Assembly (NCBI RefSeq): GCF_030936135.1
Contig: NC_082596.1
Location: 77,902,888-77,966,887, forward strand
Source: Gavia stellata
Taxonomy: Eukaryota > Chordata > Aves > Gaviiformes > Gaviidae
DNA length: 64,000 nucleotides
Reading direction: 5' to 3'
Shown: piece after piece, positions 61,001-64,000 of the stretch
How positions within the stretch are numbered: position 1 is the first letter of the stretch
Layout: each line of letters begins with the position of its first letter
Made by a program: the position numbers and the translations under genes
Notes under the pieces: generated by a model
Seen by the model: the letters and a program-made list of their open reading frames with translations, nothing else
What the model was told of the DNA's origin: nothing
Databases searched by the model: none

Positions 61001-63195
61001 TGTACTCTGATCTATTGCTGTTCTGACTATCCACTATTATTATGCAAATATATTCTACTGAGAGGAATGAAGACACAGGGATTCCAACTCATTGAAGTAG
61101 GAGGCTGTTTTAATTCTTTTAAAAAGCAGGGGGAACATAATCTCCATTTTACCCCTTCAAAGCATAAAAAGAAAAATTTTAAAATTCTTTCAACTATCAT
61201 CCTTAGTGTTAAAATAGTCATCAAATAAGTTCAATCACTAAATTGAAACAAACTGCTTATTTTAAAACATGCTTTTATGGCAGGTAGAACTAATTCTTCC
61301 TGGCAATACTTGGCTGATCTCCTAAAGAAGAATTTAAAAGAATTGCTGCTTTGGATCGTAAGAAAATTGAAGTTGCTCAAAAGAGCAAGATTCTTCTTCC
61401 CTGAATTATAAAAGAAGTCCTCATTTTCTTCAGTGAAAGTGTTCAGATAAAGAGAACTGTGTAGCATTTGGGTGTTTTGTCAGATACTTTGTTGAAGAAT
61501 TGTATTTTTTCAAATGCAGAAGGCTTAGTCCAGAGGGGTGACGTTGTGTCCTCCTGGAGGAGTAAACTAAATAACCCACTTTCTATTGTGAGGAAGATTT
61601 ACTCTGCCTTATGCAGGCTGGCCTTGAAAATATGCAGATTTCCTAGCATCTACACAATGCCCAGGGATTTCTATGCATGACTGGAGTCTTCCAGATCAAA
61701 GATTTTTAACTCCACAGTAGTTCTGGTCCTTGTGTCGCAGGAGTCTTATTGCCAGGCGTGATCCAAGGCATGTCCCCCGAGTGGGCATCTGCTGTCACAA
61801 AGTGAGATGTTGGTTAAGGAACATAATGTCAGCTGTGTTTCTTTTTCCCATCTAAGCTCCTTTGGGCTGATGAGAGTCAGTGAAGATCTCTTCTTTTCCT
61901 TGACGTATTCAGTCCTTCACATGCAGTGTCCACTTTACAAATGATATTCTCCTGTAACTGTCAAAAAAGGTAACACTGACCTTAGGCGCGAAGGGAGATG
62001 GGAGGATGGAAGGATAGCCAGGTGCAATTTACTCCACGGCTAAACAGGGAGAACTTCAGGGGCTGCGGTGATTGTGCTGTCTGAATGGCTCAAAATATAT
62101 GTTAAATTTAATGTGCGCAGGATCCAGTTGTCTCGCTTCTAAGTGGAATGCCAGGTTTCTGTTGAATTTCATCGTATTTTTGCAAAGCGTGTGGCTTGGG
62201 GCTGGTCTGATTCATACTCCACAGAGTCATTTCTAGAGGGTGCCGACCGCTCCACAGTGTTGGTCTTTTAACTCTGGCTGGAAACAGCGGTAATTGAGTA
62301 GATCCTGGAAGTTGCAGGACAAGCTGCCTGGGAAGGACCTGGTACTGTTACCTAACCTAGCTGGCAGTGAAACCAGCACTGTGCTGGCAATTGAAAGTGC
62401 ATAAGCTAGGGAGAAGCATAGGTGTGCTTTGATGAAAATTAATTTGCAGTCCCTGTTGGTCTGTGTGAAACAGGTAAGTGGGCACCACACTTAAGACATT
62501 CAGGTGATTCCCCTTCCAAAATAGGATCAAGGTGCCAGTCTGATTTGCCCCATTCCAGTTAAAAGTCAAACTGAGGAGTGGTACATCAAGTGTGCCTGTC
62601 CTCAGCCACGTGTGGCAGATACGTGCCTGCCTCATGCACGTGCAGAGTCTGTCCTTGGAAAATGTCTTTTTTCTGCTTCATGATTTCGTGTGTGTTGTTA
62701 AAATCGATGATCCTCATTGATTTAATCCTCTTCTGCGCAGGCTCTCCAAAACCCCTGGAACTTTTGCAGTGACTCCCTGATAGAGTTACAAGTCAGTCAC
62801 GATCCTAAATCTGCATTCAAAGACGAGTGAAAATAAACCTGAGGAAGGAGGAGTAAGCCTGCATTATGAAATGGCCTGGAGCTCAGATGCTTCTCATAGC
62901 CAGGCTTTATGAGCTGTGGAATGACTAGATATTTCTCCTGTTTCTAGGTTTGTGTTACAAATGGTAACAAACCCCCAGCTGCACTAAGAAGTGTGGGGCT
63001 TCTTTCCATAATATGTGCCCATAAAACAACCTAAAGCATCACAAAGCAGAGGAAATTGATGTTACTGACTTTTCAAATTTTCTATGAATTTCTATAAATG
63101 TCAAATTTTCTATAAATTTGACAAGATTATTTCCATAAAAATATATCTAGTATTGAAGTGTTCTTGTAATTATTGGGGGGAAGGATATTTCACAG

Positions 63196-63400
63196 TCAGA
63201 GCACTTAAGCTGAGGAGAGGTGATCTGAGTTTAGCTTCCAGGTTTTGCCACTGACTTTAGGTGCAGTCATGGGCAAGTCATATAACTTCACTATATTCCT
63301 CTTTCACACCTGTGAAGTACAGATAATCCTCTTTCCAAAGGTCATTTGAGGATACGTACTTAAAGCACTCAGAAGTGGGGGCTCTATGAGTAGATGTCCA
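63196..63400 (+). repeat. MIR-type SINE (CORE-SINE), degraded
   Basis: The order of segments follows the MIR consensus: TTTTGCCACTGACTT, then TCATGGGCAAGTCATATAAC (the MIR core, usually written as cttgggcaagttacttaac), then a CACCTGTGAAGTACAGATAAT segment akin to the 'catctgtaaaatggggata' block, then a TTTGAGGATACGTACTTAAAGCACTCAGA segment. Divergence is high, as expected for an ancient amniote SINE. The RNA polymerase III head is not clear. Confidence 0.7.
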
Positions 63401-64000
63401 TGTGCACCAGTATGAAACATATCATAGAAGATTGACACATTTGTATAAACAGCAGGGGAAAAAGTGCATTGGCTTGTGACTCTAATCTTACCAAATTTGA
63501 TCTTAACTCAATTAAATGTTCCCAGAGGTAGTCTGCTTTTTACTCCTGCTTTTTTTTTTAGCATGGTGAAACTTTGGGAAATGTGGAGATAGACATTGTT
63601 GTCTAGGCTGTAGCTCCTTCATTTTTAGAACCTGTCTTAAAGGATGGTTTGCTTTGCTTTGGTGGAGTTTACACCCGTGACTGTGTTTAACTTGGGTAAC
63701 TTCAGGTTCCTGATGTGGAGGACCTGTGGGCTGATGCAAAGAGGGGCTGTCATGCACAGACACACCGCAAAGAGGTGGTCCAGGGAGCTCAGCAGAAGAC
63801 TGAAAGAGAAAATGACCCATTGTCATTTAGACTAGCAGGTGCCCATTTGATGGCAGGGGACAGGGACCATCTCTTTTGACAGAAGGCCACCATGTTGTAC
63901 GATGGCACCTTTGGCCCTGGAGATGCTAGAGGCACCTTCCAAGAATGTGGCTTGACAAAATTTTCTTGTTCTTTTGCCAACACAGAGTGTGTCCCACCCA

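Larger units (their letters stand above)
55340..64000 (+). other. UBE2QL1: UBE2QL1 intron 1, 5' portion
   Basis: No coding exon of UBE2QL1 was found here: nothing encodes the expected C-terminal block after LVKGQ (a basic stretch leading to a Gly-Trp-Val-Thr-Pro end). The intron therefore runs past the window. It holds a GC-rich start up to about 55.9 kb, T-runs at 58200-58214, 58733-58750 and 59700-59717, a 14-G run at 59482-59495, a CpG cluster at 57740-58020 and a MIR-like SINE at 63196-63400. Short ORFs here resemble no family I recognise. Confidence 0.75.

Noticed and set aside
1-64000. Bacterial-type systems (operons, CRISPR, toxin-antitoxin, phage)
   Set aside because: The sequence is vertebrate: spliced genes, CpG islands and CR1/MIR retroelements. 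No direct-repeat array or operon is present.

Overview
This is vertebrate, almost certainly avian, nuclear DNA. It carries two recognisable protein-coding genes with introns, and many CR1 LINE fragments, including one young copy and several decayed ones. The rest is mostly AT-rich non-coding sequence. The two genes are MED10 (complete, minus strand) and UBE2QL1 (first coding exon, plus strand). As I recall, they are neighbours in the same divergent arrangement on human 5p15.31, which points to the orthologous avian segment (chicken chromosome 2 equivalent). I cannot determine the species from the sequence.

Layout: 1-31 kb is intergenic. It holds a fossil CR1 near 4 kb, a perfect hairpin at 6.8 kb, an antisense CR1 fragment at 14.4 kb, a candidate conserved regulatory block at 16.4-16.7 kb, old plus a nested young CR1 at 20.0-22.3 kb, and two antisense CR1 fragments at 28.1-28.9 kb. 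MED10 occupies about 30.5-34.3 kb with four coding exons and a small CpG-island promoter. From 34.3 to 53.1 kb is intergenic again: a purine microsatellite at 37.7 kb, a decayed sense CR1-type LINE running up to an antisense CR1 end at 38.0-39.25 kb, an unclassified repeat present as an inverted pair at 47.5 and 49.8 kb, and a CR1/L3-like fragment at 49.4 kb. A large CpG island (about 53.5-55.5 kb) covers the promoter and first coding exon of UBE2QL1. The rest of the window is the 5' part of its first intron, with a second CpG cluster at 57.7-58.0 kb and a MIR-type SINE at 63.2-63.4 kb.

The two genes act separately. MED10 is a core subunit of the Mediator middle module in RNA polymerase II transcription. 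UBE2QL1 is a UBE2Q-family ubiquitin-conjugating enzyme. I found no operon, CRISPR array or other organised new system. The observations most worth following up are the 161-codon in-frame N-terminal extension of UBE2QL1, the unclassified inverted repeat pair, the G/T-only expansion in the young CR1 3' UTR, and two candidate regulatory blocks (16.4-16.7 kb and 57.7-58.0 kb).
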